Below are positions 9,096-17,785 of a stretch of 64,000 bases of DNA, piece after piece. The stretch's first letter is position 1, and every line of letters starts with the position of its first letter. This DNA comes from Haloferula helveola (lineage in GTDB: Bacteria; Verrucomicrobiota; Verrucomicrobiia; Verrucomicrobiales; Akkermansiaceae), in the NCBI RefSeq assembly GCF_037076345.1, contig NZ_AP024702.1, forward strand, positions 496,001 to 560,000, given 5' to 3'. Below the pieces are notes generated by a model. The model saw only the letters and a program-made list of their open reading frames with translations. It had not been told where the DNA came from and did no database searches. Both the position numbers and the translations under genes were made by a program.

Positions 9096-9674
9096 ATGCA
9101 TCCTTTGAAGCTCTCGCTAGACCGCCTCCACCGCATTCTCCGCGTTTTCCAAAAGGAAGGTGACGAGGTGACCGTCCGACGATTCCGCCGAAACTTCGAA
9201 GTCTACGACTGGGAACTTGAACAGGCTGCGGAACTCGGCTGGCTCGCCATCGAGACCCGCAAGCCCAAAACCGGAAGACCGTCCATCGTCGCCAGAAAAC
9301 TTAGCAATTCTCCAACCGCGAAACTCCCGCCCCGGCGCTCCGTCATCGGCCGCGGAATCTCCATCCGACATCAGCGATTCGTGGAGCACTACCTCTGCGG
9401 AGGCGGATTCCTTAGCAAACCAAACGCACGGCGTGCCTATCGGCTTACCTATCCCGAGGCCCGAAGCCTTTCCGGGATCGATGCCAGCGCAAACCGCCTC
9501 TTCCGACACCCGGACGTACTGGCCTATCTCGCATGGGTCCGCGCCTGCTCAGGCTCGGAAATTCCATGGCAAGCCAGGCAAAAACACCCCCTGACACGGC
9601 AGGAGATCATCGAAACGTTGAGAGCGCACGGCTGCTGGATGCGCGTCCGGCAGTGCTACACGTCTTGCCGTTAA
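9096..9674 (+). CDS. Terminase small subunit-like protein
   Basis: About 192 aa from the ATG at 9096; a TTG at 9018 would add 26 poorly ordered residues and is less likely. The C-terminal half matches the DNA-binding pattern of phage terminase small subunits: RHQRFVEHYLCGG, then a helix ending in a tyrosine-rich turn (ARRAYRLTYPEA), then a conserved NRLFRHPDVLAYL. The N-terminal half is an unassigned winged-helix-like region (VTVRRFRRNFEVYDWELEQA). No large terminase or capsid gene is present in the window. Alone, it could redirect a helper phage packaging machine, as in phage satellites, or it may be a degenerate leftover. Confidence 0.55.
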   Translation: MHPLKLSLDRLHRILRVFQKEGDEVTVRRFRRNFEVYDWELEQAAELGWLAIETRKPKTGRPSIVARKLSNSPTAKLPPRRSVIGRGISIRHQRFVEHYLCGGGFLSKPNARRAYRLTYPEARSLSGIDASANRLFRHPDVLAYLAWVRACSGSEIPWQARQKHPLTRQEIIETLRAHGCWMRVRQCYTSCR

Positions 9675-9682
9675 TCCAAGCT

Positions 9683-9704
9683 GGGGACGAAATGGGGACG
9701 AAAT
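9683..9704 (+). repeat. 11-bp tandem direct repeat near the island end
   Basis: Two perfect back-to-back copies of GGGGACGAAAT (9683-9693 and 9694-9704) lie about 115 bases from the tRNA 3' end. Such short direct repeats often flank attachment cores as recombinase arm or excisionase sites, but nothing here proves that function. Confidence 0.4.
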
Positions 9705-9792
9705 CGGCGTCAACAAGGTGCCAATCGGTGCATTTGCATGCGTTCATACGAACAATATTGCTCGCCCAGCGCAGAGATCCCCAAATCTACGT

Positions 9793-9814
9793 AAACCCTT
9801 TTAAATCAGGGTTT
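9793..9814. other. Inverted repeat beside the tRNA 3' end (possible attachment region)
   Basis: AAACCC at 9793-9798 pairs with GGGTTT at 9809-9814 across a 10-base AT-rich spacer, five bases from the encoded CCA end of the tRNA. It could be the recombinase core/arm region of the attachment site or part of the tRNA terminator. There is no long T-run, so the terminator reading is weak. Confidence 0.3.
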
Positions 9815-9818
9815 TAGG

Positions 9819-9907
<89 letters not shown>

Positions 9908-10007
9908 TAGGTGCGATCGAGTCGTGCCGAGAGCCAACGCCGTCCCCAACCGGATTTCAAGTAGCGTTCGCGTTTTTCGCAATTTGGCGAAACGGACTTC
10001 GGCCTTC

Positions 10008-12668
10008 CTACTCCGCCGGAAAGTCGCCGTGGCGGAAGCGGTCGTTTTGACGGAGCAATCCGTCATCACCAGGCTCGCGGGACATCGCCTTGTCCGACCA
10101 CTCGACCGCCTTCTCGCGGTTGCCGCGGGCGAAGAAGATTTCACCGTAGGTATCGAGGTAAGCGGCCTGGTTGGGCAGGATCTCCAAGGCACCGGAAACG
10201 AGCTTCTCGGCCTCATCGAGCCGACGGTTGGCGCGCGATGCGGTCCAAGCGGCCGTGTTCATCGTGTTATGGCTCCCGGGATAGCGATTGAGGACCTTTC
10301 CGAACGCCTCCCACGTATCTTCGAACCACTCGTCATGGAGTTTGCCCAGCCCCGCCTTCCGCAAGGCGGGGAAAAAGTAGTCCGCCATCGAACCGTCGGT
10401 GAGGGCGTTCTTGTGGCAGCGGTCGAGCGTTTCGATGGACTGGCTCCGGGAATCCCCGAGGCGGGCGAGCGAACGACCGATCTCCACCTCCATCCGCCCG
10501 CGAATCACCGAGGCCGGATCGTCATACGAGTCACCCCGCATCACCTGATAGAGCAGATACATCTCGCCCAGTGAAGCCGCGAGATTCCAGTTGCCGACGT
10601 ACTTGGCCTCTTCCATCAGGAGCAAGGCCGAGTAGTAGAACTCCCCGTCGTCCTCGACCGACTCACCGGCGGCACGCAACCACCAATCGGCCGCGCGCTG
10701 GAACTCGCCGGCACTCGCATAGGCCTGACCGATCCGACGCATCGCCCCGGGATCACCCAGCGCGAGGCGCTCGGCACGGTCATCGTAGTCGGCCGCTTCG
10801 TCCGGTTGTCCGGCGCGGCGGAGGGCACCCGCCAGATAGGCGAGCTTCATCGGATCCGATGGAAAGTGACCCACCTGATCCTGCCAGTGCTTTGCGACCT
10901 CTTCCCACTTTCCGGCGGCACCGAGACAGAGGATTTCCTGCCCGGCGAAGCGGTACTCATCGCTGTAGACACCCAGTTCATCGAGTGAGAATCCCGCCTC
11001 GCGAACCCGCTCGGCGGTTTTGATGAAGCGGTTTGCATCGGGATTGGAAAGCGCGACCGCGAGCATCAGGCCGTAGTCATTCGCCCGATCCAGTTTCTTC
11101 CCTTCTTCCGCGGATTCACTGATCCATTTCCACCATTCGGCGGTTCGCTGTCCGACGTCCGGGATCCGCCCCAGCAATGCCGCCAGAAGTTCCAGTCGCT
11201 CGCGCGGAGACATGTCGGGCTGGAACGTCTCGAAGCTGTCCCAAACTCCGCGCACCTGCGCACCGTCGCCGAAAAGCGTGGTCCTAACCATGCTCCATCG
11301 GGCGTCGTCATCGCCCGCGAAAGCGGTCGCCGCGGGAAACACCGGAGTGGAAACCGGAAAAGACGAGTAGGCGGAGAACAACTCGCCCAGCGCCTGGATG
11401 AACCGCTCTGGGTCATCGCGCCCCAACTTGGTGAGCGGCTCGACATAACCCTCGAGGAGCACCTGTTTCAGACCCCGACGCTCGAGGAATCCCGCGAAGC
11501 TGAAAAGCAATTCGGCCTCCGATTCGGCATCGTCGGGATCCTTCAGGTAGCGTTCGAACTTCTCGTTGATCCAGCTGAGATAATCGGGATCAACCGGGTC
11601 GATGCCGATCACGTCGAGCGCTTCGCTGACCCGCTCGGTATTGTCGAAATGGAAGAAGGCCATCGAGGGCGACAGCTTGGCGAAGAGCGGATCGGCCAGC
11701 TTCGATTGACCGAGCGCGTAGAGCACCGACAGCGAATGCCAGCTCTCGTCATCAAGCTCGTGCTTCACCCCGCCGGCAAGCGCGCGCAGCAAACGGTCCG
11801 AAGGAGGCCGACCGTTCCAAAGTCCCTCAACCGATTTTCGGTAGGCATCGATCGAGTCCGGCGGAATCTCACCGCGGGGAACCGGCGCCTGCTGGACCCA
11901 GCTGATCGGATTGCCGGCGAGCAAACGCAACCGGGCCGCCGTCCTGAGGTCACCCGCCGCTTCGGCTTCGCCCGCCGCTTCCTCAAACTCCCCCTTGGCG
12001 GAAAGCAAGGCGTAGCGCCACAGGTGACCGGCCTGTCCCTCGAGCTTCCGGGCGCGCTCCAGTTCGGCATCGAGCGTGCCGCGGACCCGATGGAAATCCG
12101 CCAGCGACATCAACTGCCGCGGTTCGGGCCGGCCCATCTCAAGCAGGGCCTTGGCCTCGTCAAAGTCGGGTTCGTCCCCCGTCAGCACCTCGCGGGCCGC
12201 CTCGACCGAAACACCCTCCATCTCCGAGGCGATGCGTCGGAGCGTATCAGGGTCCTTCTCGAGCTCGTGAATCTTGAGCACCTGCCGCCAGGCCCGGAGT
12301 CCCTTGAGCGCGCGGATGATCTTCTCCCGCTCGAGCGCCGACGCCGAGTCGTAGCGGACGACCAGGGAGACGACTTCCGGCGGACTGTCGGGCAGAATTC
12401 CGAGCTGGATCTTTCGAAGCAGTTCCTGGGCGCGGATCGCGACCTCGGGATCGGCACTGGCGGCAGCCTCCCGGAGCAGGGCCTCGACCTTGTCCCCCAT
12501 CCCCCAGAGTTCGTGGCTGGCGCGGACCCGGACCGGGTAGCGCTCGTCGCCCAGATCACGCACCAGCTCCTCGAAAGAAACGGCCTTGGCCTTTTCCTTC
12601 TCCTCCGCGCCACCCCCGGCGGTCACGGCGGCCGCTGAGAGGAGCAGCACGTATTTCCCTAGCTTCAT
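10008..12668 (-). CDS. Secreted TPR-repeat protein
   Basis: An 886-aa protein from the ATG at 12668 (a GTG one codon upstream is an alternative). The N terminus is a signal peptide ([20 protein letters not shown]). A HEAT-like region (residues about 30-90, with [20 protein letters not shown]) leads into an all-helical body with tetratricopeptide-like repeats, clearest in the last 350 residues (for example [20 protein letters not shown] and [20 protein letters not shown]). No catalytic motif is visible. Proteins of this kind act as periplasmic scaffolds for protein interaction. It begins about 90 bases after the Sir2 gene on the same strand, so it may be the distal gene of that transcript. The specific role is unknown. 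Confidence 0.8.
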   Translation of the reverse strand: MKLGKYVLLLSAAAVTAGGGAEEKEKAKAVSFEELVRDLGDERYPVRVRASHELWGMGDKVEALLREAAASADPEVAIRAQELLRKIQLGILPDSPPEVVSLVVRYDSASALEREKIIRALKGLRAWRQVLKIHELEKDPDTLRRIASEMEGVSVEAAREVLTGDEPDFDEAKALLEMGRPEPRQLMSLADFHRVRGTLDAELERARKLEGQAGHLWRYALLSAKGEFEEAAGEAEAAGDLRTAARLRLLAGNPISWVQQAPVPRGEIPPDSIDAYRKSVEGLWNGRPPSDRLLRALAGGVKHELDDESWHSLSVLYALGQSKLADPLFAKLSPSMAFFHFDNTERVSEALDVIGIDPVDPDYLSWINEKFERYLKDPDDAESEAELLFSFAGFLERRGLKQVLLEGYVEPLTKLGRDDPERFIQALGELFSAYSSFPVSTPVFPAATAFAGDDDARWSMVRTTLFGDGAQVRGVWDSFETFQPDMSPRERLELLAALLGRIPDVGQRTAEWWKWISESAEEGKKLDRANDYGLMLAVALSNPDANRFIKTAERVREAGFSLDELGVYSDEYRFAGQEILCLGAAGKWEEVAKHWQDQVGHFPSDPMKLAYLAGALRRAGQPDEAADYDDRAERLALGDPGAMRRIGQAYASAGEFQRAADWWLRAAGESVEDDGEFYYSALLLMEEAKYVGNWNLAASLGEMYLLYQVMRGDSYDDPASVIRGRMEVEIGRSLARLGDSRSQSIETLDRCHKNALTDGSMADYFFPALRKAGLGKLHDEWFEDTWEAFGKVLNRYPGSHNTMNTAAWTASRANRRLDEAEKLVSGALEILPNQAAYLDTYGEIFFARGNREKAVEWSDKAMSREPGDDGLLRQNDRFRHGDFPAE

Positions 12669-12759
12669 CACGTCAAAAGCGTCCCGAGTTTCGAACGAAA
12701 AGCAAACCCGGAATCTTGGGGGCTCTACGTGACAAACGTCGCTCGCCTCTCGGATCGTC

Positions 12760-13455
12760 TCAATCGGCGCCGAGAAGCTCGTCCACCCACGCGGGAACCA
12801 GTTCGCCCGCCCGTCCCAGCCGGGATTCGTCGAAAACCCCCGACTGCTCGCTGGGATCGAGATTCAGCTCAAGGGTCCGCGCCCCCGCTGCAGCCGCCAC
12901 GCGGACGAATCCGGCCGCGGGATACACCCGGCCCGAGGTTCCGATCGAGACGAACCAGTCGGCCTGATCCAGCGCCCGCTCGATCTCCTGAAGATGGAAA
13001 GGCATTTCGCCGAACCAGACGACATGCGGTCTCAGGCAGTCGATCCCTTCACACGCATCGCAGATCGATGCTCTGGACAAATCTCCGGTGCAGGATCTGA
13101 CCGCGCCACATTCGTTGCAACGGCTTTTCAGCAGCTCCCCGTGCATGTGCAGCACGTCGGGCGATCCGGCACGCTCGTGAAGGTCATCGATGTTCTGCGT
13201 GACCAGTGTCAGCTCGCCAGACCATTCCCGGGCAAGACGGGCAAGCGCCTCGTGGGCGGCATTCGGCTCCACCTCCTGCACACGAGCGCGCCGGCCATTG
13301 TAAAACCGGTGCACCGTCTCGGCATCCCGGGCGAATCCTTCCGGCGTGGCCACATCCTCGACCCGATGGCCTTCCCACAAGCCGTCGTCGCCCCGGAAAA
13401 CCGGCACCCCGGACTCGGCCGAAATCCCCGCCCCGGTCAGCACCACTGCCCTCAT
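12760..13455 (-). CDS. cobB: Sir2-family NAD-dependent protein deacylase
   Basis: A 231-aa class III sirtuin. The NAD-binding signature is at the very N terminus (LTGAGISAESGVPVFRG), followed by TQNIDDLHERAG and the catalytic-histidine motif HMHGEL. Two Cys pairs (CNEC and CDAC) form the structural zinc site, then LRPHVVWFGE. It removes acyl groups from lysines using NAD, acting in the cytoplasm. The start at 13455 is chosen because its ATG overlaps the mnmE stop (ATGA at 13452-13455), which gives the right family start. The upstream reading frame is only a shadow of mnmE. Confidence 0.93.
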   Translation of the reverse strand: MRAVVLTGAGISAESGVPVFRGDDGLWEGHRVEDVATPEGFARDAETVHRFYNGRRARVQEVEPNAAHEALARLAREWSGELTLVTQNIDDLHERAGSPDVLHMHGELLKSRCNECGAVRSCTGDLSRASICDACEGIDCLRPHVVWFGEMPFHLQEIERALDQADWFVSIGTSGRVYPAAGFVRVAAAAGARTLELNLDPSEQSGVFDESRLGRAGELVPAWVDELLGAD

Positions 13456-14792
13456 TTGCCGATGCAGAACTGGCTGAAAATGGACCCGAGGATCTCCTCG
13501 GTATCGACCCGCCCCGCCACCTCGCCGAGATAGTCGAGCGATTCCCGCAGCGAGAGCGCCGTGATCTCGGGGTCGGCGCCTTCCAGCAACGCCCCCTCGG
13601 CCGCATCGAGCGATGCCGCGGTCCGGGTGAGACAATCACGATGGCGCGCATTGATCGCGACCGAGTGCTCGCCCCAGTCCGCTTCGCCGAGATCGGCCAG
13701 TTCTCGAATCCGGTGACGCAGATCCTCCAGCCCCCTGCCGTCGGTACAGGAAACCCGCACGGCATCCGGCACGTCCCATCCCGCTGCCTCGCCGAGGTCC
13801 GCCTTGTTCAGAATCACGATCGAACGCGAAACCGACGGCAAGTCGGCCGGCATCGCCTCGGCTGGAGGCAACGAGCCATCCACCACGATCAGCAGCAGAT
13901 CGGCCCGGCCTGCCTCTTTCATCGTGCGGCGGATTCCCTCCTCCTCGATGACATCCCCCGCGGCGCGCAAGCCTGCCGTGTCGATCATGCGCAGCGGAAC
14001 TCCATCGACAACCAGCAGTTCCTCAATCGTATCCCGCGTGGTCCCCGCAGTCTCACTGACGATCGCCCGGTCCGAGCCTAGCAGGGCGTTCATCAGACTC
14101 GACTTCCCGGCATTCGGCCGACCACAGATCACCGTCCTCAGACCCTCCCGCAGGATCCGCCCTTGGTCGGCGGTCGACAGCAGCGCGCCGACCTGTTCAC
14201 GAACGGCCCGAATGCGCGCGACCAACGCTTCGCCGGTCTCCGGGTCGATGTCCTCTTCGGGAAAATCGATCCATGCCTCGAGCTGGGCCACCGTTCCGAT
14301 CAGGTCCTGACGCAGCTCGTCCGTCCGCCTGCCGATTCCCCCTTCGAGTTGTTCGTGGGCGGCGCGCAGTGCGAGATCGCTCTGAGCCGAAATCAGGTCC
14401 ATCACCGCCTCGGCCTGCGTGAGGTCGAGCTTGCCGTTGAGGAACGCCCGCTCCGTGAACTCACCAGGAGCCGCCGAACGGGAGCCACATTCGAGCAAGC
14501 GCTCGAGCACCCGCCGGGTCACCAGACGCCCACCGTGGGTCGCGACCTCCACCACTTCCTCACCGGTGTAACTCCGGGGAGCTTCGAATCTCGTCACAAG
14601 AACCTGATCGAGCACACCACCGTCGGCAGTGCGGATCGTTCGCAAAACCGCGCGGCGGTCGGGAAAGGGTCTGTCCTCATCACAGGCCTTCGACACGACC
14701 GCTCCGGCATCGGGTCCGGAAACGCGGATCAACGCGACGGCCCCGGTACCACCCGCGGTCGCGAGAGCGGCGATGGTTTCACCCGCCGCCAT
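13452..14792 (-). CDS. mnmE: tRNA uridine-5-carboxymethylaminomethyl modification GTPase MnmE
   Basis: A 446-aa protein with the full family architecture. The N-terminal tetrahydrofolate-binding domain begins MAAGETIAALATAGG. A helical domain follows, and the inserted G domain has the P-loop GRPNAGKS at 224-231, the G2-region TAGTTRDT, a DTAG motif and NKAD. The C terminus is FCIGK, whose cysteine is characteristic of the family. With MnmG it modifies wobble uridines of certain tRNAs. Start 14792 gives the canonical N terminus; the frame extends further upstream only by overlapping the preceding gene. It lies 4 bases downstream of the coiled-coil protein gene and overlaps cobB. mnmG is not in the window. 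Confidence 0.97.
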   Translation of the reverse strand: MAAGETIAALATAGGTGAVALIRVSGPDAGAVVSKACDEDRPFPDRRAVLRTIRTADGGVLDQVLVTRFEAPRSYTGEEVVEVATHGGRLVTRRVLERLLECGSRSAAPGEFTERAFLNGKLDLTQAEAVMDLISAQSDLALRAAHEQLEGGIGRRTDELRQDLIGTVAQLEAWIDFPEEDIDPETGEALVARIRAVREQVGALLSTADQGRILREGLRTVICGRPNAGKSSLMNALLGSDRAIVSETAGTTRDTIEELLVVDGVPLRMIDTAGLRAAGDVIEEEGIRRTMKEAGRADLLLIVVDGSLPPAEAMPADLPSVSRSIVILNKADLGEAAGWDVPDAVRVSCTDGRGLEDLRHRIRELADLGEADWGEHSVAINARHRDCLTRTAASLDAAEGALLEGADPEITALSLRESLDYLGEVAGRVDTEEILGSIFSQFCIGK

Positions 14793-14796
14793 GATA

Positions 14797-17748
14797 TCAG
14801 CGGGAACCTTTGACCGCTTCGCCCCCGACGCCGAGGAACTCCCAGCAGAGGAAACGGCTGATTTGCAACTGGGGCGTTTCGTCACCGCTCCACTGCAACT
14901 CGATCGTCGCCGTCTTCGAAATCGCATGCCCGTCGCGGGTGCCTCGCCAGTTGAGGATCGACAGCGCCTGACCGATCTCGGAGTCCACAGGAACATTGAC
15001 CCTCGCGGAATCTTCCGACGAATAGGCCGGATCGGTGACCAGATAGGTCCGTGTCCCCGGCGGCACCTGACGGTTCTCGGGAACGGTCTCCGCGATGATC
15101 ACGCGGAACACCCCTTTCCGGCCCGCGATCGGCAGCTCGATGAAATCCCTCATCGTGCGGTACTTGGTCTGCACAAAGGTCTCCCAATCAATTCTAAGAC
15201 CCTCCGGCGTGCGCTTGTAGAGCACGTGCACCTTGAGCGGCTCGGCGGTGAAGTTCGAGGAACGCGCGACGGCCGACAGCAGCATACCCGGTTCCTTGAG
15301 ACGGTACTGCACTTCCAGTGGCGAGATCGGAGCGAAGAACTCGGTCATCTCGAAGACCGGCGGCTGGTCGTAAGTGAGCATGAAGATACCTCGCTCGCGG
15401 TCCTTCATGGCCAGAGGAAAAACGGAGAACGCACTGGCCGGCGTGTCCGAATCATCGATTGGCACCCCTTCGTAAAAATCCTCCATCTCCGCCAGCAGAT
15501 CGCTGCCTGCAATCGAGTAGGCGGCCTTGCCCGCCGGTCGTTCGGCGGCGAGGAATTTCCGCAGAACGTCGCGAGCATCGGCCTCCCAACCCTTCTCCAA
15601 GTACTCCTTTTCCCGTAGTGCCGCGCCGGGATCGTCCATCACGATGGGCGGAGCCACCTCGGGATTCAGGAATTTCTTGGCGGCAAACCATGCCCCGCCG
15701 GCAAGCGCGACAAGCAACAGGAGCACGATCAGCGGAGCGAGCGAAAGCTTCCGTTTCCGGTTCTTGGACTCGCCCTTCTTGCCGTCGTCCGCGGCTTCCG
15801 GCGATGGAGGCCTTGAGGATTCCGACGGTTCGGCGTCCGGCTTCGATGCGGACTCCGGCGCAACGGATCGTGGTTGCGCGGCCTTGACGGGAGCGGCTGC
15901 CCGCTCGACCGGCGGCGAAGGAGCCGGCTCGGGTGTCGCCGAGAAATCAGGAAGAATTTGCAGCGGTTCGAGCGCCCGCTCCGAACCCTTGGGTTTCGGT
16001 GTTGTGTCGGCCTGCTTGATCGCATCCTCAACGGAGCGCGCCTCCAAGCGCTCTTCGGCAAGCTGTTTCTTTTCCTCCGCGCCTCGGCGCTCGGCCTGTT
16101 CGGCGGCATGCTTCGCGGCCTTTCTCTCAAGCTCTTTCTCTGCAGCCTCGGCAGCCCTCCGACCCACTTCCGCAGCCGCGGCCTGCTGGGCTTCCTCGGC
16201 TGCCTTGCGCTCAGCCTCCTCACGGGTTTTGCGTTCCGCCTCCTCGGCAGCCTTCCGTTCGGCCTCTTCGCGTGCCTTCCGCTCCGCTTCCTCAGCCGCC
16301 AGACGCGCGGCTTCTTCGCGAGCTTTGCGTTCCGCTTCCTCGGCTGCTTTGCGCTCGGCCTCTTCGCGTGCCTTCCGCTCCGCCTCCTCAGCCGCCTTGC
16401 GCTCCGCCTCTTCGCGTTCCTTCCGCTCCGCCTCCTCAGCCGCCTTGCGCTCCGCCTCTTCGCGTGCCTTCCGCTCCGCCTCCTCGGCAGCCTTGCGCTC
16501 GGCCTCTTCACGAGCCTTCCGCTCCGCTTCCTCAGCCGCCTTGCGCTCCGCCTCTTCGCGTGCCTTCCGCTCCGCCTCCTCGGCAGCCTTGCGCTCGGCC
16601 TCTTCACGAGCCTTCCGCTCCGCTTCCTCAGCCGCCTTGCGCTCAGCCTCCTCACGAGCTTTCCGTTCCGCTTCTGCAGCTGCCAGACGTTCGGCCTCTT
16701 CGCGGGCTTTGCGTTCCGCTTCTGCAGCTGCCAGACGTTCGGCCTCTTCGCGGGCTTTGCGTTCCGCTTCTGCAGCTGCCAGACGTTCGGCCTCTTCGCG
16801 GGCTTTGCGTTCCGCTTCTGCAGCTGCCAGACGTTCGGCCTCTTCGCGGGCTTTGCGTTCCGCTTCCTCGGCTGCCAGACGCTCGGCATCTTCGCGGGCT
16901 CTGCGTTCCGCTTCCTCAGCAGCCTTGCGCTCAGCTTCTTCGCGGGCTTTGCGTTCCGCTTCCTCGGCTGCCAGACGCGCGGCCTCTTCGCGGGCTTTGC
17001 GTTCCGCTTCCTCGGCTGCCAGACGCGCGGCCTCTTCGCGAGCTTTGCGTTCCGCTTCCTCAGCAGCCTTGCGCTCGGCCTCTTCGCGAGCTTTGCGTTC
17101 CGCTTCCTCGGCTGCCTTGCGCTCGGCCTCTTCGCGGGCTTTCCGCTCCACCTCTTCGGCCGCCAGACGTGCGGCCTCTTCACGAGCCTTCCGCTCCGCT
17201 ACCTCAGCCGCCCTGCGCTCGGCCTCTTCGCGGGCCTTCCGTTCCGCTTCCTCAGCCGCCTTGCGCTCGGCCTCTTCGCGGGCCTTCCGTTCCGCTTCCT
17301 CGGCTGCCTTGCGCTCGGCCTCTTCGCGGGCCTTCCGTTCCGCTTCTGCAGCGGCCAGACGCTCGGCCTCTTCACGAGCATTCCGCCCCGCTTCCTCAGC
17401 CGCCTTGCGCTCGGCTTCAGCGGCAGCTTGGCGAGCCGCTTCGGCAGCGGCCGCCCGTTCTGCAGCCTCCGCTGCGGCACGACGTTCGTCCTCCGCCGAA
17501 ATCATCGGGGCTGCCGCCGAGGCCGCGACGACAGGAGGAAGATTCGGACCCGCGGCGTCTTCCGGAATCGGCTTTCCGAAAATTGGATCCAGATCCGGAG
17601 CAATCTCCGGCCCGGGCGACGTGATTTCCTTCTCGCAATGAGGACAGGGACCCGATGTCGGCGGCAGGTTCCGGGGCACCAGAATCTTGCCGTTGCAATG
17701 AATGCAGCGGAACTCCCGCTGGTTGTCGGTTGCGGACGGATTCTGCAT
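14797..17748 (-). CDS. Zinc-ribbon membrane protein with a very long charged-helix repeat region
   Basis: A 983-aa protein. Residues 15-38 hold a small zinc ribbon (CIHC and CPHC pairs), like the cytoplasmic MJ0042-type finger. Residues about 85-570 are almost pure 8-residue repeats of the form AERKAREE / AERKAAEE / AERLAAAE. One transmembrane helix follows near 664-690 (LAPLIVLLLLVALAGGAWFA), then a periplasmic domain of about 290 residues rich in beta-strand-like segments and without a recognised family. In the AERKAREE unit the i to i+4 pairs are E-R, R-E and K-E, which favours a rigid single alpha-helix instead of a coiled coil. It could act as a spacer spanning a long distance, TolA-like in style. 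The gene ends 4 bases before mnmE, an unusual operon partner. Function is not known. Confidence 0.85.
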   Translation of the reverse strand: MQNPSATDNQREFRCIHCNGKILVPRNLPPTSGPCPHCEKEITSPGPEIAPDLDPIFGKPIPEDAAGPNLPPVVAASAAAPMISAEDERRAAAEAAERAAAAEAARQAAAEAERKAAEEAGRNAREEAERLAAAEAERKAREEAERKAAEEAERKAREEAERKAAEEAERKAREEAERRAAEVAERKAREEAARLAAEEVERKAREEAERKAAEEAERKAREEAERKAAEEAERKAREEAARLAAEEAERKAREEAARLAAEEAERKAREEAERKAAEEAERRAREDAERLAAEEAERKAREEAERLAAAEAERKAREEAERLAAAEAERKAREEAERLAAAEAERKAREEAERLAAAEAERKAREEAERKAAEEAERKAREEAERKAAEEAERKAREEAERKAAEEAERKAREEAERKAAEEAERKAREEAERKAAEEAERKEREEAERKAAEEAERKAREEAERKAAEEAERKAREEAARLAAEEAERKAREEAERKAAEEAERKTREEAERKAAEEAQQAAAAEVGRRAAEAAEKELERKAAKHAAEQAERRGAEEKKQLAEERLEARSVEDAIKQADTTPKPKGSERALEPLQILPDFSATPEPAPSPPVERAAAPVKAAQPRSVAPESASKPDAEPSESSRPPSPEAADDGKKGESKNRKRKLSLAPLIVLLLLVALAGGAWFAAKKFLNPEVAPPIVMDDPGAALREKEYLEKGWEADARDVLRKFLAAERPAGKAAYSIAGSDLLAEMEDFYEGVPIDDSDTPASAFSVFPLAMKDRERGIFMLTYDQPPVFEMTEFFAPISPLEVQYRLKEPGMLLSAVARSSNFTAEPLKVHVLYKRTPEGLRIDWETFVQTKYRTMRDFIELPIAGRKGVFRVIIAETVPENRQVPPGTRTYLVTDPAYSSEDSARVNVPVDSEIGQALSILNWRGTRDGHAISKTATIELQWSGDETPQLQISRFLCWEFLGVGGEAVKGSR
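16040..17496 (-). repeat. Degenerate 24/48-nt tandem repeat tract coding for charged helix
   Basis: The whole tract is built from 24-base units that code for 8-residue helix repeats, usually alternating in pairs to give a 48-base period. Copies vary at synonymous and a few coding positions, especially K to L or R to A changes. It lies wholly within one reading frame, so copy number can change in steps of 8 residues without a frameshift. Confidence 0.9.
16671..16862 (-). repeat. Four perfect 48-bp tandem repeats
   Basis: Identical units begin at 16671, 16719, 16767 and 16815, exactly 48 bases apart, each starting CTTCTGCAGCTGCCAGACGT on the plus strand. Perfect identity, unlike the surrounding degenerate copies, points to a recent slippage or unequal-crossover expansion. 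Confidence 0.92.
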
Positions 17749-17785
17749 GATCTGTTAAGAAGTGTGAGATATTTAGGCCACCCAC

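Noticed and set aside
16671-16862. Regular 48-bp repeats as a CRISPR array
   Set aside because: There are no variable spacers; the units are directly adjacent, identical and in frame with a coding sequence. No cas genes are nearby.
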